64,000 nt of DNA, from the NCBI GenBank assembly GCA_964036665.1, contig OZ038527.1, positions 3,720,001 to 3,784,000 on the forward strand. Reading direction: 5' to 3'. A program made the translations under genes and the position numbers. This DNA comes from Gordius sp. MW1. Lineage: Eukaryota > Nematomorpha > Gordioida > Gordea > Gordiidae. Positions 23,465 through 33,905 of this stretch are shown one piece after another (positions within the stretch are counted from its first letter, which is position 1; each line of letters opens with the position of its first letter). The notes under the pieces were generated by a model. It made no database searches. It saw only the letters and a program-made list of their open reading frames with translations, and was not told where the DNA came from.

Positions 23465-23839
23465 CTTATTCAAAAAGAAAGCTCTTCAGAAAAAAACTGA
23501 TCAGAAAAAAAGCTAATAAAAAATTTAGACCCTAAAATGCGTTCAAAAAAAAGCTGATCAGAAAAAAAGCTAATAAATCATTTTTGAATATCCCATTTTT
23601 TATACCATTTTTGAATATCTATACTATTTTTAGATATCTTATTAATAAATCTAATTATTAGATCTTATTTTTCAATCTCAAATGGGGAGGGATGTGCATC
23701 TAATCCTAACCCTAACCTAAAACGCTGACCTAAAACACTACCCCGAACCTTAACCCTCAATGGGATATTCAAAAATGATTTATTAGCTTTTTTTCTGATC
23801 AGCTTTTTTTTTGAAGTGCTTTCTTTTTGAACAGAAATG
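23465..23839. mobile_element. MITE with ~50-bp inverted termini, copy A only
   Basis: Inverted termini built on TTCAAAAAGAAAGC and CTGATCAGAAAAAAAGCTAA. GAATT flanks both sides (23460-23464, 23840-23844); copy B at about 42043 has the uninterrupted GTGAATTTTCATATCG. The centre (23700-23755) contains CCTAACCCTAACC-like telomeric words. Superfamily not assigned. Confidence 0.75.
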
Positions 23840-23844
23840 GAATT

Positions 23845-24609
23845 TTCATATCGTGCCTTAAAAAACCAGTTACAATAATTCCCTAATAATTTCTCAATTT
23901 AATTAAAATATATTTAAATGGTGAATAACTTCTTAAAGGTTAAAAATTCAAAAAATTTAAAACTAACCTTTTAAAAGAGAATTTTTGCTTAGATTAAATA
24001 TTAAAGTTAAAATGCAAAATTTAAAATATCTATAAGAATAAATGTACAACATAAATAGCTTTGCTTAGATTATTTAATAATTAATGATATATGAGGCCTA
24101 ATATATTTTTGCTTGTCATAATTTTTAATTTTCTCCTCTGCATAAATGTAAGTACCACTACTTTTATTATATGCTTAGGTGTTTTATGCATTTTAAAATT
24201 TAAAGTGCTAAGCAATTTGGCATTGTAGGGTATATATTGCTCCAACCTAGTAGTTTATTTGATTAATGACATTTCTTTATAAAAGATGTATTTTTTGGTG
24301 GTGTTATATATAGCAGCCATGATTAAAAGCAAAAAGAATTTATATATAACTATTTATAGTATGAAATTTATCATAGTGGATAAAAAGACTTTAAGAAATT
24401 AAATAAATGACAAAAGCTTAATTATATGTGTAAATTAAGTTTTCCAATCATTAATAACTATGTAAATATAAAAACAAATGGAATTAAAGTTGAAAGGGCT
24501 GACCACCACCTTAGGTGATAAAAAGTCATAGAAAGAAGAAGAAAATTGTTACTGATTTAAAAAACTAACATTTATGCAATTTTATCTAGGATTAACGTTT
24601 TAAATACCA
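23845..24609. other. Duplicated non-coding sequence
   Basis: It aligns with about 42048-42788 in copy B. No gene or element recognised. Confidence 0.55.
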
Positions 24610-24992
24610 TAACACAGCTCTACAAATATTAACTTTGTGATTATATCCCGCAATCCGACCAATAATTCTGATAGAGAATTTTGCGCTGAAAAATAATATG
24701 TTTTTAATTTTTTTTCTACAATTATCAGTTCTTTAGATATACGAGGTTAAAAGTGGCAAAAATGCCCTTTTTAAGCCTTTTTTAGGCTATATTGCCACGG
24801 TAATTTTAATATTTAGTAAAAAATAAATGTATTCATGTAGATTAAAGTTTCATCTATAGGTTCAGTAATTTTTTTTTGTTACACCTCATTTAAATATATT
24901 CATTCGCGTCTTTGTGAACCCCTTCCCCTTTGTAAAATTCGTCCCACTAATTCGTCTGGAAAAAGGAGTACAATAGAGTACATACTACACAC

Positions 24993-27599
24993 TAGAGATC
25001 GCAACGGGCCTTTTTTAGAAGGTCGGCCCGCCCGTACCCGCTTTCAAAACTTCAAGGCCCGTCCGAGCCCGCCCGTAAGTTTTTTCAACACTTCAGGCCC
25101 GTCCGAGCCCGTCCGTAAGTTTTTTTAGGCCCGTTCGTACCCGTTTAGGAAAACGTCAGGCCGCCAAAACCCGTTCAAATTTTTTTAAAGAACTCCGGGC
25201 CCGGCCCCATCAAAAATTGCACAAAATTTCATTTTATTTTTGCCATACTCATAAAAAAACATCAATAAAAATTATCATGTAAAAATAATAAATCATCAAT
25301 TTTTCCTGCAGTTAAAACACCTAAAAATTTTTAATATTGTACTACCATTAAATTACTTTAAAAAATTACATGAGAATATTTCACTTTCAACAATTTACTT
25401 TTATTTGACAAATTTAAGTAAATACACTTAAGAAGTTAGAATATTACCATTAAATTCAAAAGCTTAATAAAAAACTCGGGCCTTCGGCCCTCGTGGGAAG
25501 GGGGAGAAGGGAAGGGAAGAGGGGAAGGGAAGGGAAGGGGGGACGACTCATTTGTACTTCGTATAAATGTATCATATTTGCTATGCAATTTATGGGCGAG
25601 AAAGGTGGGAAGGGGCGAGAATGCCTATAGGGGGGTATTAAATGCATGATTAATTAATTATTTATACAAATTTTCCATTATAGGCAAAATGTAATAAAGG
25701 CAAAATGTAATATAGGCAAGGGTTAGGGTTAGATTTAGTGTTTGCATCTAGTTGCGTATTACATTAGTTTTTATGACCTTTAGTGATTATGGGTCTAACA
25801 AACATTATATTATAAAACAACACAATGTTAAGAATTTGCAGAATTGTTGGGAGAAATTTTTTGTTGAATTTGAACAATTTTTAATTAAAAAAATCAAAAA
25901 TTTGGCCAATGGTCACTTTTTCTCTATTGGTCAGTACCAACAGATACTCTATAAGTCAATGATGGCCAAAAAAACGGAAAAAAAAATTTTGATGCTCACT
26001 TTGGCCAATGGTCATTTTTTTCCATTGGTCAGCAGCCAGCACACGGTAAAAGTGGATATAAATTCATAAGAGTAAAAAACGAAAAAAAATTTTCGAATCA
26101 CATTTTGGCCAATGGTCATTTTTTTCCATTGGTCAGCAGCCAGGACACGGTAAAAGTGGATATAAATTCATAATAGTAAAAAAAAAACGAAAAAAAAATT
26201 TTCGAATCACATTTTGGCTAATGGTCATTTTATTCCATTGGTCAGCAGCCAGCGGACGGCCAAAAAGTCATAATAACAATGGTAGGAACAGGAACAATCA
26301 TAATAGTCAAAAAAAACGAAAAAAATAATTTCGATTCACATTTTGGCCAATCATTTTTTCAATCGGTCAGGAGCCAGCGGACGGCCAAAAAGTCATAATA
26401 GCAATGGTAGTAACAGGAACAATCATAATAGTCAAAAAAAACGAAAAAATAAACTCGGATTCACATTTTGGCCAATGGTCATTTTTTTCAGTGGTCAGCA
26501 GCCAACGGACGGCCAAAAAGTCTTATTATCAATGATAGTAACAAGAACAATCATAAGAGTCAAAAAAACTCCGGGATTCTAACCAAAAAACTAGTTAAAT
26601 TGCATAGCAATTAAAAGTAAACAACTTTTATTTATGTTTATTATATAACATTGGTCAGCAGCCAGCGGACGGCCAAAAAGTCATAATAGCAATGGTAGAA
26701 ACAGGAACAATCATAATAGTCAAAAAAAAACGAAAAAAATAATTTCGATTCACATTTTGGCCAATGGTCATTTTTTTCATTGGTCAGCAGCCAGCGGACG
26801 GCCAAAAATTCTTATTATCAATGATAGTAACAAGAACAATCATAAGAGTCAAAAAAAACTCCGGGATTCTAACCCCAAAACTAGTTAAATTGCATAGCAA
26901 TTAAAAAGTAAACAACTTTTATTTACGTTTATTATATAACTAGTTACATTGCATAGCATTAAAAGTAAACAACTTTTATCTATGTTTATTATATAACAAA
27001 AACTAGTTCAATTGCATAGCAATTAAAAGTAAACAACTTTTATTTATGTTTATTATATAACAAGTTAAATTGCATAGCAATTAAAAGTAAACAACTTTTA
27101 TTTATGTTTATTATATAATAGATAATTTAACAAATCTTATAAATAACACACCGAGGGAGATAGAGATGAGGGGTGGGGCACCTCTTTCTCATCCATTAAT
27201 TTAAAAAATCGATAACCTAATATACCCAATGCAAATAGATAGGGAGGGTAACGGACAACGGACAACGGACGGGCGGACAACGGACGGACAACCAAAAAAC
27301 GAGCCCATAAATTGCATAGCAATTAATTATACATATAGATAATTGTCTTACTTTTAGGAACCTTTGTAATCCATGACCGTTTATATAATTTCTGGCCCGT
27401 TCAAGCCCGTTGATAAAACGTCAGGCCCGTACAAGCCCGCTAAAAATATCTCAGGCCCGCTCGAGCCCGTTCCATTAATTGTTAAGCCCGTCCGGGCCCG
27501 GCCCGTTGAAATTTTTCTGATACAAAGCTCGTCCGTACCCGCCCACGGGATGGGCTTTTAGGCCCGTCCGCGGGCCGGGCCTGCCCGTGCAGATCTCTA
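24993..27599. mobile_element. GC-rich non-autonomous hAT carrying HINE-like copy 3
   Basis: Termini TAGAGATCGCAACGGG and CCCGTGCAGATCTCTA are inverted. Flanks CTACACAC and TACACACC share seven offset bases. Repeated GGCCCGCCCGTACCCG-type words lie inside both ends (25000-25210, 27390-27590). It split the left arm of the surrounding foldback element. Confidence 0.7.
25475..27322 (-). mobile_element. HINE-like tandem-repeat element, copy 3 (complete)
   Basis: The most regular copy. Hairpin end CTC-GGGCC-TTC-GGCCC (25475-25490), polypurine tract (about 25498-25540), subterminal site (25578-25597), GGTTAGGGTTAG (25721-25732), unique block to about 25890, hairpin-unit array (25900-26560 and 26650-26860), 57-bp repeats (26590-26640, 26880-27115), GAGATGAGGGGTGGGGCACC, ACGGAC repeats and the terminal 20-mer (27303-27322). 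Array units come in an ~108-bp form with ACACGGTAAAAG and an ~123-bp form with CGGACGGCCAAAAAG. Confidence 0.65.
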
Positions 27600-28109
27600 T
27601 ACACACCATCTCTCTCTTCCTTTCACCATCTCTTCCACTCCCGCCCCCATATCTATCCAAGCACACATGAAGGGGGCAGGAGTGGAGGAGAAAGAGGGGA
27701 GAGTAGGTGAAGGGAGAGAGATATGTGTTAGTAAACATCGCGTACGCAGTATGAACTGTAATGTACTCCCTTTACCAGACACCGTGGGACGAATTTTGAT
27801 AAAGAGAAGGGGTTTACGCAAACGCGTATAAATTTGAGTATAAGGGTTATATAAAAAAATAAAGGAATGGACCTATAGATGAGACTTTAATCTATATGAA
27901 TATATTACTATTTTTCACTAAATATTAAAAATGTCGTGACAATATAGCCTCAAAAAGGCTTAAAAAGGGCCTTTTTGCCACTTTTAACCTCGTATATCTA
28001 AAAAACTAATATTTGTAGAAAAAAACTAAAAACATGTTATTTTTCAGCGCAAAATTCTCTATCAGAATTATTAGTCATATTGTGGGATTTTTTTTGTAGA
28101 CCGGTGTAA

Positions 28110-29308
28110 TTTTCCTAGCCGTTTATCGAACAATTTTGACGCCAAAATAATTAAGTCGTATATACTCAGTTGGATGTTAATTGGCTAATAATAATCATTA
28201 AAACTATGTTATTTAAAATTTTAACATGTATAGAAATGTCTGAAATTGTTTAAAGCGAATGACAAGATTTTTTTCCAATTAAGCATTTTTAATAATGAAT
28301 AATTACACACAGTGGCGTAGCCAAGGGAGGGGGCAAGCTAGAAATGTCCCAATTTTTATTTTTGATTAATAAATTATTAAATGAGATAAAAGTTTTTATA
28401 GCTGCAAAAAAGACTAAAACAAATATTTTAAATTTAAGTTGCATTTTAGGCAAAAAACTTTTAACCAAATTTTTCTATTTCCCAATTCACTTGTTCTCTA
28501 ATTAATAAATATAGGTTGATTAGGATTTTAATTATAGGGGTTGTTCTTTTCGGCATATTGAATACTGGAAATCTCTTTCATATCTTGATAATTTTTTCAG
28601 CTATACATTATTAACTATGCAATAATTGCAGAAAATGGATCTTGAGATTCAACAGGTCATTCCTCTAGCAGATAATATTGCAAGTCAGCTAAAATTTATA
28701 AGAAATAGTGTTGACGATAAGTCTCATTTAATGCTATTCTATATAATTTAGACATAAAAGACCTTTGCCGAGAGGCAAAATTTTCGTAGCCATATTTTAA
28801 CTGAAATTATTGGGGTTTATTACAAATTAAAATTATTCTTCCCATCTTTATTCTCTAACTAAAGAATTAATTAACAATTTTTGATAAAAAAAACAAGTTA
28901 TAATTAACTTTCAAATCCAATTTCCGCAAAATCAATCAATTTTAAAAAAAATTAGCCGAATTTTATTATAGTGATACAAACGGAACATACACTAACCTAA
29001 CATCAATTGTTTTATGGGCTTTGTCTCAAACTCAAAAGACTTGGGGTCCCAGCAATTCCCTAAACACCCCAACAGCTTTTATATAATTCATTGCCTAATA
29101 TAACACTTTTTTATCTACCCAACACTCTGCTCCAACGAGCATTGTTTTTTTATACTTAAGAGATTGAAAACTTATTTAAGAAATAGTGTGTCAAATAATT
29201 ATTGAATGAAATGACATTATTAACAAATCGGGAATGCTCCCGACTCAGATGAAATCCTAGATAGACAATCGCTGGTCATAATAAAAATCGAACGTTATTT
29301 AATTAAAA
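28110..29308. other. Duplicated non-coding sequence with a half MITE
   Basis: It aligns with about 42795-43957 in copy B. CAGTGGCGTAGCCAAGGG at about 28313 is one end of the GGCGTAGCCAGG MITE family, shared with copy B (about 42987), without a clear partner end. No gene recognised. Confidence 0.6.
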
Positions 29309-31091
29309 CTCGGTCTTCGGCCCTCGTGGGAAGGGGGAGAAGGGAAGGGAAGAGGGGAAGGGAAGGGGGGACGACTCATCTGTACTTCGTATAAATGTAT
29401 CATATTTGCTATGCAATTTATGGGCGAGAAAGGTGGGAAGGGGCGAGAATGCCTATAGGGGGGTATTAAATGCCTAATGATTAATTAATTATTTAGACAA
29501 ATTTTCCATTATAGGCAAAATGATATAGGCAAAATGTAATATAGGCAAGGGTTAGGGTTAGATTTAGTGTTTGCATCTAGTGCGTATTACATTAGTTTTT
29601 ATGGCCTTTAGTGATTATGGGTCTAACAAACATTATATTATAAAACAAAACAATGTTAAGAATTTGCAGAATTGTTGGGAGAAATGTTTTGTTGAATTTG
29701 AACAATTTTTAATTAAAAAAATCAAAAATTTGGCCAATGGTCACTTTTTCTCTATTGGTCATTACCAACAGATACTCTATAAGTCAATGATAGCCAAAAA
29801 AATGGAAAAAAAATTTTGATGCTCACTTTGGCCAATGGTCATTTTTTTCCATTGGTCAGCAGCCAGGACACGGTAAAAGTGGATATAAATTCATAAGAGT
29901 AAAAAAAAAACGAAAAAAAAATTTTCAAATCACATTTTGGCCAATGGTCATTTTTTTCCATTGGTCAGCAGCCAGGACACGGTAAAAGTGGATATAAATT
30001 CATAATAGTCAAAAAAAACGAAAAAAAAGTTTTCGAATCACATTTTGGCCAATGGTCATTTTATTCCATTGGTCAGCAGCCAGCGGACGGCCAAAAAGTG
30101 ATAATAGCAATGGTAGGAACAGGAACAATCATAATAGTCAAAAAAACGAAAAAAATATTTTCGATTCACATTTTGGCCAATGGTCATTTTTTCCATCGGT
30201 CAGGAGCCAGCGGACGGCCAAAAAGTCATAATAGCAATGGTAGTAACAGGAACAATCATAATAGTCAAAAAAAACGAAAAAATAAACTCGGATTCACATT
30301 TTGGCCAATGGTCATTTTTTTCAGTGGTCAGCAGCCAACGGACGGCTAAAAAGTCTTATTATCAATGATAGTAACAAGAACAATCATAAGAGTCAAAAAA
30401 ACTCCGGGATTCTAACCAAAAAACTAGTTAAATTGTATAGCAATTAAAAGTAAACAACTTTTATTTATGTTTATTATATAACATTGGTCAGCAGCCAGCG
30501 GACGGCCAAAAAGTCATAATAGAAATGGTAGAAACAGGAACAATCATAATAGTCAAAAAAAAACGAAAAAAATAATTTCGATTCACATTTTGGCCAATGG
30601 TCATTTTTTTCATTGGTCAGCAGCCAGCGGACGGCCAAAAATTCTTATTATCAATGATAGTAACAAGAACAATCATAAGAGTCAAAAAAACTCCGGGATT
30701 CTAACCCCAAAACTAGTTAAATTGCATAGCAATTAAAAAGTAAACAACTTTTATTTGTTTATTATATAACTAGTTAAATTGCATAGCATTAAAAGTAAAC
30801 AACTTTTATCTATGTTTATTATATAATAGATAATTTAACAAATCTTATATATAACACACCGAGGGAGATAGAGATGAGGGGTGGGGCACCTCTTATGCAT
30901 TAATTTAAAAAATAACACAGCGAGGGAGATAGAGATGAGGGGTGGGGCACCTCTTTCTCATGCATTAATTTAAAAAATCGATAACCTAATATACCCAATG
31001 CAAATAGATAGGGAGGGTAACGGACAACGGACAACGGACGGACGGACAACGGACGGACAACCAAAAAACGAGTCCATAAATTGCATAGCAA
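29309..31091 (-). mobile_element. HINE-like tandem-repeat element, copy 4
   Basis: Same order of parts as copy 3. Subterminal site at 29406-29425; terminal 20-mer at 31072-31091 with one change (GTCC for GCCC). Its hairpin end reads CTCGGTCTTCGGCCC, weakening the stem. The GAGATGAGGGGTGGGGCACC block is doubled (30855-30955). Copy B has an empty site near 43958. Confidence 0.65.
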
Positions 31092-31129
31092 TTAATAACG
31101 TCCTTATAGACACAGAATTAATATCCTTA

Positions 31130-33420
31130 TCGTAGGACATATTTGTCTAAAGGTATGTCCGAACCCGGTAAGTTATTTAAACTAAACTGACACGGGCCTG
31201 AACCTTTCCAGAGTTCGTCCGGCTATGCCCAAATCATCCGAGCTACCAGAACTGACCGGCCCGAAATTAAGGTTTTTAAAATTTTTAGCAACAATTTTGT
31301 TAAATCTTTGATCTAATTCTCAATTTTTTTCGAATAAGAACTACAAAATTTTTTATTATTATACAATCATATAATAAAAAAACTCGGGCCTTCGGCCCTC
31401 GTGGGAAGGGGGAGAAGGGAAGGGAAGAGGGGAAGGGAAGGGGGGACGACTCATCTGTACTTCGTATAAATGTATCATATTTGCTATGCAATTTATGGGC
31501 GAGAAAGGTGGGAAGGGGCGAGAATGCCTATAGGGGGGTATTAAATGCCTAATGATTAATTAATTATTTAGACAAATTTTCCATTATAGGCAAAATGTAA
31601 TAAAGGCAAAATGTAATATAGGCAAGGGTTAGGGTTAGATTTAGTGTTTGCATCTAGTTGCGTATTACATTAGTTTTTATGGCCTTTAGTGATTATGGGT
31701 CTAACAAACATTATATTATAAAACAACACAATGTTAAGAATTTGCAGAATTGTTGGGAAAAATTTTTCAAAAATTTGGCCAATGGTCACTTTTTCTCTAT
31801 TGGTCAGTACCAACAGATACTCTATAAGTCAATGATAGCCAAAATAACGGAAAAAAAAATTTAGATGCTCACTTTGGCCAATGGTCATTTTTTTCCATTG
31901 GTCAGCAGCCAGCACACGGTAAAAGTGGATATAAATTCATAAGAGTAAAAAAAACGAAAAAAAAAATTTCGAATCACATTTTGGCCAATGGTCATTTTTT
32001 TCCATTGGTCAGCAGCCAGGACACGGTAAAAGTGGATATAAATTCATATAGTCAAAAAAAAACGGAAAAAAAGTTTTCGAATCACATTTTAGCCAATGGT
32101 CATTTTATTCCATTGGTCAGCAGCCAGCGGACGGCCAAAAAGTCATAATAGCAATGGTAGGAACAGGAACAATCATAATAGTCAAAAAAAACGAGAAAAA
32201 AAATTTCGATTCACATTTTGGCCAATGGTAATTTTTTCCATCGGTCAGGAGCCAGCGGACGGCCAAAAAGTCATAATAGCAATGGTAGTAACAGGAACAA
32301 TCATAATAGTCAAAAAAAAACGAAAAAATAAACTCGGATTCACATTTTGGCCAATGGTCATTTTTTTCATTGGTCAGCAGCCAACGGACGGCCAAAAAGT
32401 CTTATTATCAATGATAGTAACAAGAACAATCATAAGAGTCAAAAAAACTCCGGGATTCTAACCCAAAAACTAGTTAAATTGCATAGCAATTAAAAGTAAA
32501 CAACTTTTATTTATGTTTATTATATAACATTGGTCAGCAGCCAGCGGACGGCCAAAAAGTCATAATAGCAATGGTAGAAACAGGAACAATCATAATAGTC
32601 AAAAAAAAACGAAAAAAATAATTTCAATTCACATTTTGGCCAATGGTCATTTTTTTCATTGGTCAGCAGCCAGCGGACGGCCAAAAATTCATATTATCAA
32701 TGATAGTAACAAGAACAATCATAAGAGTCAAAAAAAACTCCGGGATTCTAACCCCAAAACTAGTTAAATTGCATAGCAATTAAAAAGTAAACAATTTTTA
32801 TTTATTTTTATTATATAACTAGTTAAATTGCATAGCATTAAAAGTAAACAACTTTTATCTATGTTTATTATATAACAAAAACTAGTTAAATTGCATAGCA
32901 ATTAAAAGTAAACAACTTTTATTTATGTTTATTATATAACTAGTTAAATTGCATAGCAATTAAAAGTAAACAACTTTTATTTATGTTTATTATATAATAG
33001 ATAATTTAACAAATCTTATATATAACACACCGAGGGAGATAGAGATGAGGGGTGGGGCACCTCTTATGCATTAATTTAAAAAATAACACAGCGAGGGAGA
33101 TAGAGATGAGGGGTGGGGCACCTCTTTCTCATGCATTAATTTAAAAAAGCGATAACCTAATATACCCAATGCAAATAGATAGGGAGGGTAACGGACAACG
33201 GACAACGGTCGGACGGACACCAAAAAACGAGCCCATAAATTGCATAGCAATTAATACGAAATAATACACTATATAAAAGTCTTATTAAACCCTACTCGCT
33301 CAAATCTTGTTATAGTGCCCGCCCAGGCTACCTAAAAATCTAAATTTACGACAGCTCCCTGCCCAGCCCATAGTCCGAGCGGCTCCGGCAGCGCACCCGC
33401 CTTTTCTAGACTTTGATCTT
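31130..33420. mobile_element. GC-rich hAT-family sequence split by HINE-like copy 5
   Basis: GCCCG/CCGGC-rich segments on both sides of copy 5 (31140-31262 and 33300-33410) correspond to the continuous stretch 44020-44370 in copy B, which lacks the insert. The words GTTCGTCCGGC and CGGCAGCGCACCCGCC are shared. I cannot place its termini, so the limits are approximate. Confidence 0.45.
31383..33250 (-). mobile_element. HINE-like tandem-repeat element, copy 5
   Basis: Hairpin end at 31383, subterminal site 31481-31500, terminal 20-mer 33231-33250. Compared with other copies it has a deletion in the unique block near 31760. The paralogous empty site in copy B (about 44200, AATAATTAATGACAAAATAA) shows no long target duplication and a junction compatible with insertion inside an AATTAAT word. 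Confidence 0.65.
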
Positions 33421-33641
33421 AATTATATAATAGATAAAAATGTAATAATGCAGTTTTCCCCTCCCCTTGAGAAAATCATGAGTAAACACCTCAAAAAAAG
33501 CCCCCAATATAAAAATCTCAGGATAAACTGAGATTTGGGCATATTAAAAATAAGAGATCAACATCAAGGTAATATTATCAAATTGAACTTAAACAACTTT
33601 CGCCCCCCCCCCTAATCCAAAACCTGGCTACGCCCATGATT
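33251..33641. other. End of copy A and duplication junction
   Basis: The hAT-derived right part ends near 33420. Homology with copy B stops at about 33561. The next ~80 bp end in a C tract and CTGGCTACGCCCATGA, one terminus of the GGCGTAGCCAGG MITE family, directly before copy B begins. Confidence 0.55.
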
Positions 33642-33905
33642 GACGGTTATATGAGAGGGCTAAAACAATTGCCTTAATTTATTTATTTATTTAAAGGCAT
33701 TAGTTATTTTTGCCAATGCTAACTAAGGGTCTCAGCTAGTGCAAATATGTAAATAAACATGTTTATAAAGGTTTTTAAATAAAAAATGTTATATTTTTTT
33801 GTTTATATCAAATTTTGAATGATTTAGGGTGAAATACTATAAAAAAATTACAACTCATGTCGAGTTTCTAGTCAAGACGAGATCGAGATTTTTTATGAAG
33901 TCCAG

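Larger units (their letters stand above)
24613..28106. mobile_element. Foldback (long inverted repeat) element, TWA target duplication, interrupted by a hAT
   Basis: Left arm starts CACAGCTCTACAAA; right arm ends GTAGACCGGTG. TAA flanks both sides (24610-24612, 28107-28109) and copy B has the empty site near 42790. Arms (24613-24992, and about 27680-28106) are inverted copies sharing AATTCGTCCCA, GATAGAGAATT and related words. The centre has ACTCCCGCCCCC and its inverse. Without the hAT at 24993-27599 it would be about 0.89 kb. The 3-bp TWA duplication suggests a PIF/Harbinger-like mechanism; no transposase is present. Confidence 0.75.
11705..33561. repeat. Segmental duplication copy A
   Basis: It aligns collinearly with 33642-44532. 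Anchors: GACGGTTATAT at 11705/33642, ACTTTATAATACACAA at about 16247/34308, the receptor genes 21568-22848/40116-41408, CACACAGTGGCGTAGCC at about 28309/42984, and ATAAGAGATCAA at 33550/44521. Copy A is about 21.9 kb because it alone carries insertions at 12477-16211, 17371-17622, 19187-20868, 23465-23839, 24613-28106, 29309-31091 and 31383-33250. Stripping these leaves roughly 8.7 kb. Confidence 0.9.

Noticed and set aside
27475-27821. ORFs over the foldback centre and hAT end
   Set aside because: They lie in inverted-repeat and GC-rich terminal sequence, with low-complexity proline/arginine translations.
12477-33250. HINE-like copies as ordinary satellite DNA
   Set aside because: Copies have defined ends, conserved internal order and empty sites, so they are transposed units rather than locally expanded arrays.
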